Of a DNA stretch of 64,000 nt, positions 1 to 10,321 are shown piece after piece; position 1 is the stretch's first letter; each line of letters begins with the position of its first letter. The stretch is from Agrocybe praecox (lineage: Eukaryota; Basidiomycota; Agaricomycetes; Agaricales; Agrocybaceae), in the NCBI GenBank assembly GCA_964017145.1, contig OZ024852.1, forward strand, positions 2,977,945 through 3,041,944. Reading direction: 5' to 3'. Below the pieces are notes generated by a model, which saw only the letters and a list, made by a program, of their open reading frames with translations, ran no database searches and was not told the origin of the DNA. The position numbers and the translations under genes are program-made.

Positions 1-97
1 CTTTCGTCGGTTTCTTTTCCTTTTTCGCGTTTAGAAGGGATCCGATGAGGACATATTTTCTGTCTAGTCGTGTCGTTGCCAAGGCGTCAGCATTATC

Positions 98-108
98 TTA
101 TCTGATAA
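98..108. promoter_or_regulatory. Palindromic iron-type GATA site TTATCTGATAA
   Basis: The sequence contains ATCTGATAA, which matches the ATCWGATAA consensus reported for fungal siderophore GATA repressors (SreA/Urbs1/Fep1 type). It is palindromic, so the consensus reads on both strands. It lies about 2.4 kb before the GATA factor start, so it may serve a gene to the left of the window rather than act in autoregulation. Confidence 0.45.
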
Positions 109-1741
109 ATACTGCGCATGGCCGGGGCCCAGTTGATGCCGTGATGCCGCTCTGATCGCGACCCGAATGTGGATGGCGTGAGAACGAATGCCGAATGAAG
201 TTTGAACTGACTCGTTAAGCTGCCAGACGAACTGCGTGCAAGCGGACTGGTTTGTAATTCAACTGTCCTGCTGTTTATAATCGCTAAAAGTCGTCATACT
301 GCTTGGGTACCGATTACTGCACCCGTCCTACGACGCACCCTCAAATATCGATTGTTTATCTGGTTTCTAACCGCCGGTTAACCTCGAGTCGTTTGTTGGC
401 GCTCCGAGGGATGAAAATCACTTTTTTTTTTTTTGAAGGAGTCGCATTCGTTTTTCTTGCCTTCTTCACCTTTGAATGCGGGACTGATGCACATTGTCTC
501 CGCTTTAGCCGTTTAAATTTTTTTTAAACGTTTATGCGTAAAAATTCGCTTCAGGAGGCTCTAACGCGCTCGGAGGAATGTCAATTACGTGGCATGATTT
601 CCGTCGCGTTGTTTATCTAGAGATTAGCTTCGATGCGGTGTTATCAGACACGAACTCGGATTAGATTACTTATAATTCCCGCTGTCTGCCGTTAATCAGC
701 ATTCATTCAGGGTGGATGGTGAAATTTTTCTTTACCCCGATGGATTATGATTCTTTAGCGACGTTATGAAGTTCACCCCTCTTTCACGCATTAGCAGGCG
801 AGATCCTCAGGCTTTTATGCATGCTTTTATGCATGAAGAGTGGCAGACGCGGGGTGAGTATTTTCTGCTTGGTTTAAAGGTGGTATCAGAAGTGGATATT
901 TTTCAAGCAAAACATCATTCGTTATGAAACTGACGTTGAATCTTATCTCCAGTTCGGTGGTTGACCGAGGTCGTCTTCCCGAGTCCCAAGTCGCGTGAGG
1001 CTAGAAAAGGAGGCCAACGCCGCCAGTTTAGACCCTTTAGGGATGTCGGCCGTTTATTTGTTGTTTGCATTGTTCCCGAATTGAATGAAGACAATTGAAT
1101 GATGCGGACTTGAAGATAAACATGAGATTGGATTATGTCACCAGCCACATCAACGGCGATGATATATGATACTTGACTTGGGTCAAGGAAAGAAAGCAGC
1201 AAATAAGGTGGTTCTTTTCCCAGTGGAATGCGTCTGTGTGGGATGAGGCGCGGGAACGGGGGTTCCTGTGGTATCATACAGTCGAAACCGCTTCATCCCA
1301 TAGCTGTATAAACCCATAACCTCCAGTAGTGGGCGCGGAATTTCGACCCATAACCCATAATCCTGTCTAAACCTTCAACCCATAAGTCTTTCGGGAAAAA
1401 TCCCATAGGTAAAACCTCCTTTTTAGGGATGGTTTTGTGGTTTCGGGAGCACGAGAGCCGTTCAACATAATATTGATTCAACCCTGAGATGATATTTGAG
1501 GCGAAAAACAGTTGATTCGGGGCTATTCAGCCTCGTTATTGGCGTAGACCTGATTATTAATTGGCCAAAAACACCAAACACTATCATCAAATATATTTTT
1601 AAGTGGCCTGAAAGCTACAAATGTACTTAGACGTGCTCGAGGGTGTAGACAAGGAGTTCTCAGTGTCCAAATTTTGCAGAATTAGCAGAAAATTGATAAA
1701 TTTGGTCGATTTTTTGGTAGTTATTTTTAGCCTCTCTGCCC

Positions 1742-1786
1742 TATCCCATACCATAGCTTCGGACGTCCACCGAGAGCTATGGGATA
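1742..1786. repeat. Imperfect inverted repeat (hairpin)
   Basis: The left arm TATCCCATA..ATAGCTTCGG pairs with the right arm CCGAGAGCTATGGGATA around a short loop, with a small bulge. There is no gene around it. It could be a relic of a small mobile element or a transcript hairpin; no function can be assigned. Confidence 0.4.
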
Positions 1787-2484
1787 AAGCAGTTTCGACT
1801 GTATACGTATTCTCATGCGGTGATTAGCGAGTCGGCACGATTTTTTTTTCTTCGTGAGAAGTCGGGGAGGGGTGTGAACGTCGCAGACTAAGGTGATATG
1901 ATAGACTGTTAAGATATGATTACTTGATCCGATCGGAAATGTGCCCCCCCCCACTGGTGAAGAGAGTCGAATATTTTCTCTCTTTTCTCTTTTGAACAAG
2001 GAAGGACAGAGAGAACTGCGGTAAGCACGGCCAGCGTTTGGAGGATTGAAGGTACTACAGAAGGAAAGAAATTGGAAATGGACTGATTAGATAATGAATT
2101 GATGGAAAAGTGAACTGGTCCGGTTCGGCGGCTCAGCGGCGATTAAAAGAGTTATCTAAGACAAACAAATGGGCTGTGATTGGCTGGGCCCTGTTATCTC
2201 ACTTTATCTTTCCTGTCACTCTTCCCTTCTTCGCTGGCCTCTTGCTTTCGCACTAGCATCTCCCCCTTTAATCTCTTCCACCACCGATATTTTTTTCCCC
2301 CTCGAGTTCATCGTCTCTGACGTCCTGCTCGTTTCATATTTACCGTATGTTTTCCCTCTGTGCTCCCTATTCGTCACTGTCTCTGACCTCGTGGCGACAG
2401 GTTGCTACATAATCTATCCCCAGGTCTCCGTAACCTTCAACAGTAATCTATATAGATAAAAAATTATCTTCCGGATCCGACCAA

Positions 2485-5400
2485 ATGTCCCCTGTCGTCC
2501 TGGAATCCCCAGCATTGAATTTGCACAACTCGTCCATGGCTGCCATAGGTCGGGTACAGCAGTTCAACTCGACTGCTACGTCAGAAACAACCCAGAACTC
2601 GAATAGTGAATCGCGGCCGAGTAGGTGTTTCTGTGGGCTTTGGAACGTGTCACTGACCTGCTGGTATCTAATAGATAACCAAGATGATTTCAATTTTTCG
2701 TCCTCGTCCTCTGTTATTTCGCCAGGTCGTACCCAGTGCGCCAACTGCGGTGTAACGGAAAGCCCACTATGGAGGCGTGACCCCGCAGGCAACACTGTCT
2801 GCAATGCATGCGGTAAGTGTTTCTCGTACTGGTCCATTTATACCTTTTTTGCTTCGTGTTACCGTTTGGAAGTGGTCATAGTGGTGGAGGTCTTTTGGAC
2901 ACATGTGTCAGAGACGCGCTAGGAATGTTTCTGCCCTCTCATGCAGAAACCATGTACCACTGAATCAAAATGCAACCTCATCGCGATTCGGTTTCCTTTG
3001 CCTCGTCTTTTAACCATTCAAGTCGCGTGTTTGAAGAGGACATTTGTCTGGTTTTTTGCTTCGCCACACACGCTCATCCCTCGTTCGAACCCACTCTATC
3101 GGATATTCGAGACCAATTAGAATCGTACACAAGGATCTGCAAAACACGGTACATACACGTGTTACAATTGCTGTCCTGGAGAGGTCCAAACTCCGAGAAG
3201 GTTCACCACTGCCAATCTCTATGACACTCCGAAACCCGACTTCCCTCTTTTGCATTTATCATAACATCACCATTGGCTTACGACAAGATGGGACCAGCCA
3301 CGAGGTTGTTAATTGGCTTTTTTTTTCTTTCCTTTTTTCTCTCGCATCGTCCGCATTCTTTGCTCCGCCGTTCCAAAACATTTTATGGTTTCAAAGCCTC
3401 ACGAATGACTTGCATTGTCCTGTTCCACTGCTTGCATCATTGTTATCAAGATCAATGAGTGGCCGACGTACCCACAGTGATCCATTGTCTGTGTGCTTGA
3501 TGCTTTGTTTTTGTTATCCAGCGAATCTGCACTTACAGCTGCCGTCATCATCTTGTTGTGCCGTTCTCTTATCAACCCAAGACCTGCCCTTCGCAGGAAG
3601 ACCTCCTCACACCTTCCCTTAACATCCGTTTCATTCCTATACATTTGTTTCCTCCGTCGCAAAACAACTCAACTAACTGCTTCCCTTCCTGGCAAATTTA
3701 GGTCTTTATCAAAAATCAAGACACATGCCTCGACCATCTTCGCTCGGTCGGACATCTTCGCCACCTACAACAACGAACGGGACTGCGTCCACAACCAATG
3801 CCGCAGCCACTACCAGTACCGTTGGGCCTTCACCCTTTGCCCCTAGTTCATTGACGAACTCAACCTCTGCTAACGCCAAGCAAGGTTCACCTATGCCAAA
3901 ACAAGCCGCCGGTGTAAAAGTGCCTCATACGACGAGCTCTGGAGGCACATGTCCTGGTGATGGTCGATGCGACGGTACAGGAGGCACAAGCGCCTGTTCT
4001 GGTTGTCCAACATATAACAACGTTTTGGCTCTCACCGCCCGCGCAGAAAATGCCACGTCTGATGCTCCTGATGCAGGTCCGTCTGCGGAGGAGGGTGCAG
4101 GGAAGGAGTCTTCGTCGCCTCGACTAGAGTCGGCATCGGCGAACGTGCCTGCCTCTCCTAATGCTGGTGTGGATAGTGACGCCAGTGTGGCCAATGTCAG
4201 CAACAATAGGAAAGCGAGAACCACCGTTGGTGCTCTCTGCTGCGCGAATTGTGGGACAAGCACCACGCCCCTTTGGAGAAGGGATGATGTAGGGAACAAT
4301 ATTTGTAATGCCTGCGGTGAGTCAAAGAGTCCTTCATATTTCCGTTATCTACATCTATACGTTTGGCATTTCCGCTCCATGCGAGTTCAACATGCACGAG
4401 GCATGATATCGTTGGTTAGATTATTCTTCCCCGCTCTTATCTGCTTTTTTTATTTTGCCTCCGAGGAATTGTCATGCCTTTCTCTGGGATGGTGAGATGT
4501 CTTCACACATCTTATCAGATATGATGGATTCCTTATGACATTCTTTCTCACGAATATGTTCTGCCCGACTACAACTCTTTGCATTTATGGTCTGATTGTG
4601 GTCATGTCTTTCTATGTTAGAAAGAGATACCACGTCGGCTTTCCGCTGATGGGTGCTTATTGATCCCCTATTTTCCTTTTCCTGCCTCGTTCTTTTATGT
4701 TGTGTGCACATGTTACCGTATACTGATCCCCCCCCTCTTATCTAGGCTTGTATTTCAAACTTCACGGAACCCACCGACCTAATTCTATGAAGAAGACTGT
4801 CATCAAGAGACGCAAGCGTGTTCCCGCTGCTCCAGGTGCGGGCAACGTTTCTGGAAGAATGTCTGATCAAGCGGCTGCTGAAGCTCTCGTTGCTGTCGGT
4901 CGTCTCAACCACTCACCTGGTGCTGACGCAGATAATGCAGATGACAGTGACGGTGAGTCTGGTCAGCCCAAGAAGAAGAGGACCAGAAGGAGCGCCAAGA
5001 AAGCCGATAAGGACGAGGACATTGTTATGGATGACGAAGATGATGATGTTTCCATTCAGGTACCTCAGCAACAAACCAGGAAACGTCGGGCTGGACCCAA
5101 TGGCTGGGGCGAAAGCGCCAGCGGACGATCGGCGTCGCCCAACAGGGTGCCTTCAAGAAACCAAGACTACCTCTCGCGAAGCGGCCTTCCGACAGGTCCA
5201 TTCAACGGTGGTGTTCCGTTCGAGTTGCCGCCATTAGCAGCGTTGAATAATGGAGGATTACCCTTCTTGGGCAGTGCAAGTGCGGCCCCTTCCAGCTATA
5301 TCCGTTCAGGATCAAATGCACCAAGTAGAACTCACTCTCCTCTAGGCCACGGTTCATCGACTGTTCCTCCCGGATACGTTCTCCCTCCTGGGGCAAACCC

Positions 5401-5875
5401 CGCGCAATACTACCCCGGATCGTCGCCGCCGGCCGAAATGTCGAGCTTGATGGTCGCTGCTGGAGTTGCCCTCGGTGGGCTCGGAATTCCTTCGTACATG
5501 GATTTGGAAAGGCACTACTTCGAGTTGAGCGAGCAGAAGAGGAAATGGGAAGAGATGATGGAGAGGACCGATAGACTGATGGCAGGAATGAAGAGGACTT
5601 TGGACGAAATGAGGGGTTTGGCAGCTGCCCAGCAGAGTCCGACCCTTGCTGCTTCGTTGCAGCAGGCCCAGGCCCAACAGCAGCAAAGCCAACCTGGTTC
5701 GTCACACCACTCTCCGCAAATACCGATTGCCCCTGCTCCAGCTGCAATCATGGCTGCACCCTCGAACCCCGCTCCCGCTGTCCCTCTGAACAGGGCTTCC
5801 GCTGCTGCTGCTGCTGACAGGGAGAGAAGCATCATTTGGCCAGTCATCGAACCTCCTGCCAATCGCGACCAATAG
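2485..5875 (+). CDS. Two-finger GATA transcription factor, SreA/Urbs1/Fep1-like iron regulator
   Basis: Spliced model 2485-2620, 2726-2812, 3702-4316, 4746-5875, giving 655 aa. Finger 1 (about residues 49-80) reads [15 protein letters not shown]…CNACGLYQK. Finger 2 (about 255-285) reads [15 protein letters not shown]…[16 protein letters not shown]. Between them, at about 158-177, is a Cys-rich block [12 protein letters not shown]…CSGCP. Two C-x2-C-x17-C-x2-C fingers flanking this block are diagnostic of fungal GATA repressors of siderophore synthesis and iron uptake. The C-terminal third has a charged coiled-coil ([16 protein letters not shown] onward), followed by Gln/Ala-rich sequence. The protein is nuclear and DNA-binding. 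The target set here is inferred. Introns 2 and 3 are 889 and 429 nt, far longer than others in the window. Confidence 0.9.
4512..4520 (-). promoter_or_regulatory. ATCTGATAA site inside intron 3 of the GATA factor
   Basis: Read on the minus strand, these bases are an exact ATCWGATAA. The site lies in the 429-nt intron that interrupts finger 2, so it is a candidate for autoregulation or for an internal enhancer. This rests only on the sequence match; one such 9-mer is roughly expected by chance in 64 kb. Confidence 0.3.
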
Positions 5876-7570
5876 ATGGCCTTTTTTTCCTGCCCCTCAT
5901 CTCATTTAATCATCATTCGAAATTTCCTGTTACTGGACTATTTTAAATGACTGTTTATATCTTCTGGAACATGTCATACACACGCCACTCTTACCTGTCT
6001 GCTTTCTTTCTTTCTCTCTACCTCTCGACTTCGTCTCTTAATCGTTATAATCGACGCCATCACTGTCTGGATGAGTTGACCTACCCCCTCATATCGTATC
6101 ATATTTCCATTTGAATCCATTACGCCCCCCACCTGGTGCTCATTCTTCTTTTCCTTTTCCTTTATCCCTCTTTTCCGTGTCGACTCATACCCTGTTTGGA
6201 TCTCCATAACGATAATATTTTGGATATATGTTTATCATGTACTTTCATCCCCTTTCCTTTTTCTTCCTTTCCTTTCTTCTTACCTTTGGGTATTTGTTTT
6301 GACATTTGCCTTTGTTTCCTTTCTTCCTATTTTCTATGTATATATCTTCGGGCGGTGGGGTCGTATTCACAAAAGAATCGATCCTACTTCGGATGTCTTA
6401 TCTAATCCCTTTTTTATTTCTTCGTCTGGCCGCCCTCTATTTTTGTGTCTGTATTCTTTATCCCCCACTTCTTCCTTTTTTCCTCTTTTTCTTTCGATAT
6501 TCGGGGTCTACTTGTATGGTCACTATGCGCTCTTTTTCAACCCCGCGCACTGTCCGTGTTTTAATCTTGCCCCACACTACATACCCCTTTTCTAAATTCT
6601 TTTATGTGTCTTTCTATTTGTACTGTCGTGTGTTCTCTCTAGTGCTTTCGCTATGCTTGCTTTATCCTCCTTCATATAATCTCCCTACCCCTCATCCTCC
6701 TTTTTTGCCGACATTACCCTCCATTCAAGTTTCCTCGATTTCTTTTACCGCATCTTTCTTTTTTCGGTATTTTTTTTTGTTTGTTTAGTATTTTCCTCCC
6801 TCTCTCCCTCCTCGAGTATTATCTTATCTACTAAGGGCATGTATTGCTTGTGTTGCACATGTTTCCTTTAATGTATCACGTGTGTTTATGAGGCTCTTAT
6901 AGGTCTCGCTATTTTTTGGTGTGAATATTGAGTTGGAAAAAACATTACTGGGCTGTAATTTTGTGTACGAGTAGACGCTGCTCGCCGTCAACATTGGGTT
7001 GCCGTTCGGATGACTCGCAGTCAAATTAGAGCATAAGTAATGGGTATTCGAAAATTAAAAATTAAAGGAAGGTGGTACTATAGATTATATAAACGTTGAA
7101 CCCCATCTCACCGAAAAGGCAATTGTTTACAGTTGTGGACTGAGCTCAGCCCACTGGTCACATTATAATTCATGAATGCCGCGTCACTATCATTATCATA
7201 CCTTGCCCAGCAACTCCCAGCAACTTGCAAAGTGAATCGTGAATACCGTGCCGTGCTGTGACCATATTTGATGGTTGTATTTGTCATTAAGAGCGATTGG
7301 GGTACGGATCAACAGTTTCTTAACGGATGCCATGTTGTCGAGTACCAACCCATTTTCGTCGAGTGGGACACAGGAATTCGTTGATTACGATGACGCTTGA
7401 TAAATTTTCAAGTTGTTGCATTAGTTTAAATGTCCAGGAAGATCCCGGCATTCAATTGAAGAGAAAGCTATGGGCTAATAATGTCAACGTTTCAGCGCTC
7501 AGTCTTGGCTTGATAAATAGGTACGTACTAACCAGCACCACCTCTTTTTCTCATCTCTTTGATAGCCAAA
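5876..7570. other. Gene-free region with long pyrimidine-rich tract
   Basis: From the GATA stop codon to about 6820 the plus strand is dominated by C and T, with many TTTCC/TCTTT runs. The open frames there (Phe/Leu/Ser/Tyr-rich) are artefacts of that composition. From about 6850 to 7570 composition is normal. A TATATAAA word at about 7084 lies some 490 bp before GH76 copy 1. No gene is seen. Confidence 0.6.
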
Positions 7571-9371
7571 ATGTTATCTATTGTGATCAAAACCTATCTA
7601 TTAGGACTTGTGTGCCTAGCAGCTGCTCAAGACTTGAGCGTCGATACGAAATGGAGGGTGAGTCTTGGTTTCTATCATAGAAGTTCATCTCAGACTAAAT
7701 CGATACAGAAACCCTCCAACTCAAGACCCAAAACCGAGCGTATTAAGATTGCACAGGACGCAATAAACACTATGATCCCTCAGCTTAATACTGCTACTGG
7801 GGAATTCAACGGAATCGGATACTGGCAGTCGGGCAATGTATATTCTGCCATGGCGCTTCAAGACCAGATAACAAGGAAAACCACGAACAAGGCGCATGTT
7901 GTTAACAATTTAAATCATGTCTTCAAACTGCGAAAAAACTATGACCAGTTCGGGTACAATGACGATGCATTGTAAGGGCGTTGCTTTTTTCTGCATAAAT
8001 AACTCGTTGATGGATTGAAAGGTGGTGGGCCACATCTGCGTACTATGCATATAAGGCGTATGGTAATAAGAACTTCCTGAACCATGCTATCGCCACTTGG
8101 AACGCGGTAACACCGCAGTATGTCCAAGTACGATGCCCGTCGAGCGATATGAGAAATTTTGACATTTGTCTATAGTGCTTTGACCGAAGCCCAAGCTAAG
8201 AGCGGAAAGAGTCCCGTGAAGAACTTTGCTGTAGCTGGATCGTGCGATGGAAGCAAGTGGTCTTTGAATATGACTTTGACTGACAATGAATACATGCATA
8301 GTTTCCATGGCTGGTGGTGTATTCTGGGTAAGGGTAAAATCACCGCTAGAGATTGACCTGAAATGACTGACATCAATATCTCAGCGACCAGGCGCTGATC
8401 AAAAGGGCATGAACTCCATTACTACAGGGTATGTCGTGCAACGACGATTCTTTCTAATAACATGCTTAAAAACTCTACTTTATCAAGGCTTTATTTTACG
8501 TTCGTCCAGATTTGACCACGCTGTCTGCACAATTCTGAGATCATTTTCTCAGATTGTCAGCATACCTCGCTGAAGCGACAAAAGAAACGAAATACAAGAA
8601 TGCCGCCATCCGCAGTGCGAAATGGATTAAAGCACATATGATCAACTCAAATAACATCGTCTTGGATTTTTTGAACGGCGCCACCTGCGCGAGGTCCGCT
8701 TCTTCTTGGATATTTACTTACAACAGCGGAAAGGTCATAGAAGGCCTCTCGGTTCTGCACGACGTCACGAAAGATGCGCAGTGGGAGCAATTGTAACTCA
8801 TTTTTCAAGGTTGAAAAGTATTGAGGGCGACTAATCTGCGTTTTTATCTCTAGGATGCTGAGGATGATTTCTGCTGCCGTAAAAAACAAGTCATGGCAGG
8901 GTACCAACGGAATAATCACCGGGGGGGGGCAATATCAGCAAAAATAACGATGGCGTTGGTTTCAAGGGTAGGGTCCCCTTCAAGTTCCTCGCAAACGTGT
9001 ATTATTACAAATTCCTCATTTATCTTCCCTGTGCAGCCGTCTACATTCGTGATCTTCTACAAACTTTCAGAAGAAGGCCGAATAACAAGAAGCTTCGCAC
9101 CCTTATTCACAGTTATATTGGCGTTCAGGTGAGTTGATACGTTCATCCTCATACTTAATTCTTTGGTAACTAAATGTGAACGCTCCTATTGCAGTACAAC
9201 GCCCTCTTTGATCTGGCTAAAAAGGGGGACACTTACTCTGCCAAATGGGCGGGACCTGCACCGACTTCGTATAATTCCTGGGGCCAGCTTGCCGCCCTCG
9301 ATATCCTGGTGGCTGCCGTGGCTGCAAACCAAAATATAGCCTCGAGACGGATGCCCACGGCACTTGTATAA
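7571..9371 (+). pseudogene. GH76 family gene, copy 1, frameshifted and stop-lost
   Basis: Exons 7571-7657, 7709-7971, 8022-8117, 8176-8252, 8302-8327, 8385-8428, 8488-8499, 8553-8792, 8854-8967, 9037-9128, 9195-9371. It starts with a signal peptide ending near CLAAAQ and has the GH76 Asp-Asp pair in YNDDALWW. Exon lengths match copies 2 and 3 except for three changes. The intron before the Asp-Asp codons is gone (263 = 245+18). Exon 8854-8967 is 114 nt instead of 113, because a run of nine G at 8921-8929 carries one G too many and leads to an early stop. The TAA stop of the siblings is CAA here, adding 13 residues. One intron (8253-8301) has a GC donor. It is either a decaying gene or a homopolymer sequencing error combined with a real stop loss. 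Confidence 0.75.
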
Positions 9372-10321
9372 TTTACTAATATTAATCTAACTTATGTCTT
9401 TGACTTGCAACAGTATAAGGACGCTGTAGGGGCTACGCGGTGACTCCTTGAGTTTTCCGATTCGCAATCATGCAAAACGTATTGAGTAAGCGCGATTTCT
9501 ACATCATACGTCCGAGTAAAAGGCATACGGATTGTGTACACCGTCTGATGGATTAGTGATTGTCTGCGGCCCAGAAATAACCCCAACCTTCAAGTTCTAC
9601 CATTGGGAACATAGCATCGGAATCTGACCAACGGGTTCAATTCCAATATCTGCCCCTCGAGGCATTTCCAACGAGGTTCATTATAATATTTCTGATTAGT
9701 ACCCCGTTGAATTGAGCTTTTTTGTCAGGAAAGGGTCCAGGAAATTAGACAATGTACACGGAAATAAGAGTTTCACGCGAGGACTGACTCAGTGCTCACC
9801 CTGTTGATCATGCTGATCTCAACCGGAACACCAAACAAATTTTAACCTCCGACACTCTTCCGCAAACCATAATGACCTTTCAAACGTTTCGAATATTCTT
9901 AGAAATGCTTCAAGAAAACTGATTACAATCTGAAGAAATAGGGATGGTATGTGCATACGCATGTGCTCTCTATCATAAGATTGTGAAGAAGCCTCATTCC
10001 AACACCGAATTTCCCGAGCACAGCGGGTGTTTGGGCAAAAGAGTGCTTCATGCTTGGTTATTCGTGGGGAAGAATAGCCCGAAACGCGACAAAGTGTTCA
10101 CTTTTGAAGTGGATATGCTTCGTTGTACGGCTATATTATGAAATTCTCCTGGCAACACCACCTGTGCAGCGGAATGATTATCGTTTAATGGGCATTTGAT
10201 CTGCATGACTTGCCGAGTTGACGAACTCTCTACTACTTACTAATCAGCTGTATAAATTGGAAGTCAACAGGTTTCTCTTGAATATACTCATATTCCCCAT
10301 CCTTTAATCCTCAACAATTTA
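9372..10321. other. Intergenic, GH76 copy 1 to copy 2
   Basis: No supported gene. The only open frame of note (about 9944-10141) has no recognisable features. A TATAAAT box at 10251-10257, about 70 bp before the copy 2 start codon, is the likely core promoter. Confidence 0.6.
10251..10257 (+). promoter_or_regulatory. TATA box of GH76 copy 2
   Basis: TATAAAT lies about 70 bp upstream of the ATG at 10322, the same arrangement as in copy 3. Confidence 0.45.

Larger units (their letters stand above)
1..2484. other. Gene-free upstream region of the GATA factor
   Basis: No convincing gene: the open frames are short and lack domains. It holds an 11-bp GATA palindrome near position 100, a cluster of CCCATAA words at about 1300-1420, an imperfect hairpin at 1742-1786, and a pyrimidine-rich stretch from about 2200 to 2440 that probably belongs to the promoter or leader of the GATA factor. 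The far left may carry the promoter of a gene outside the window. Confidence 0.6.

Noticed and set aside
6136..6788. Overlapping Phe/Leu/Tyr-rich open frames resembling membrane proteins
   Set aside because: They come from the pyrimidine-rich composition, occur in several frames, and lack splice structure or family motifs.
9944..10141. 65-codon open frame between GH76 copies 1 and 2
   Set aside because: No homology to GH76, no signal peptide, and length within chance.
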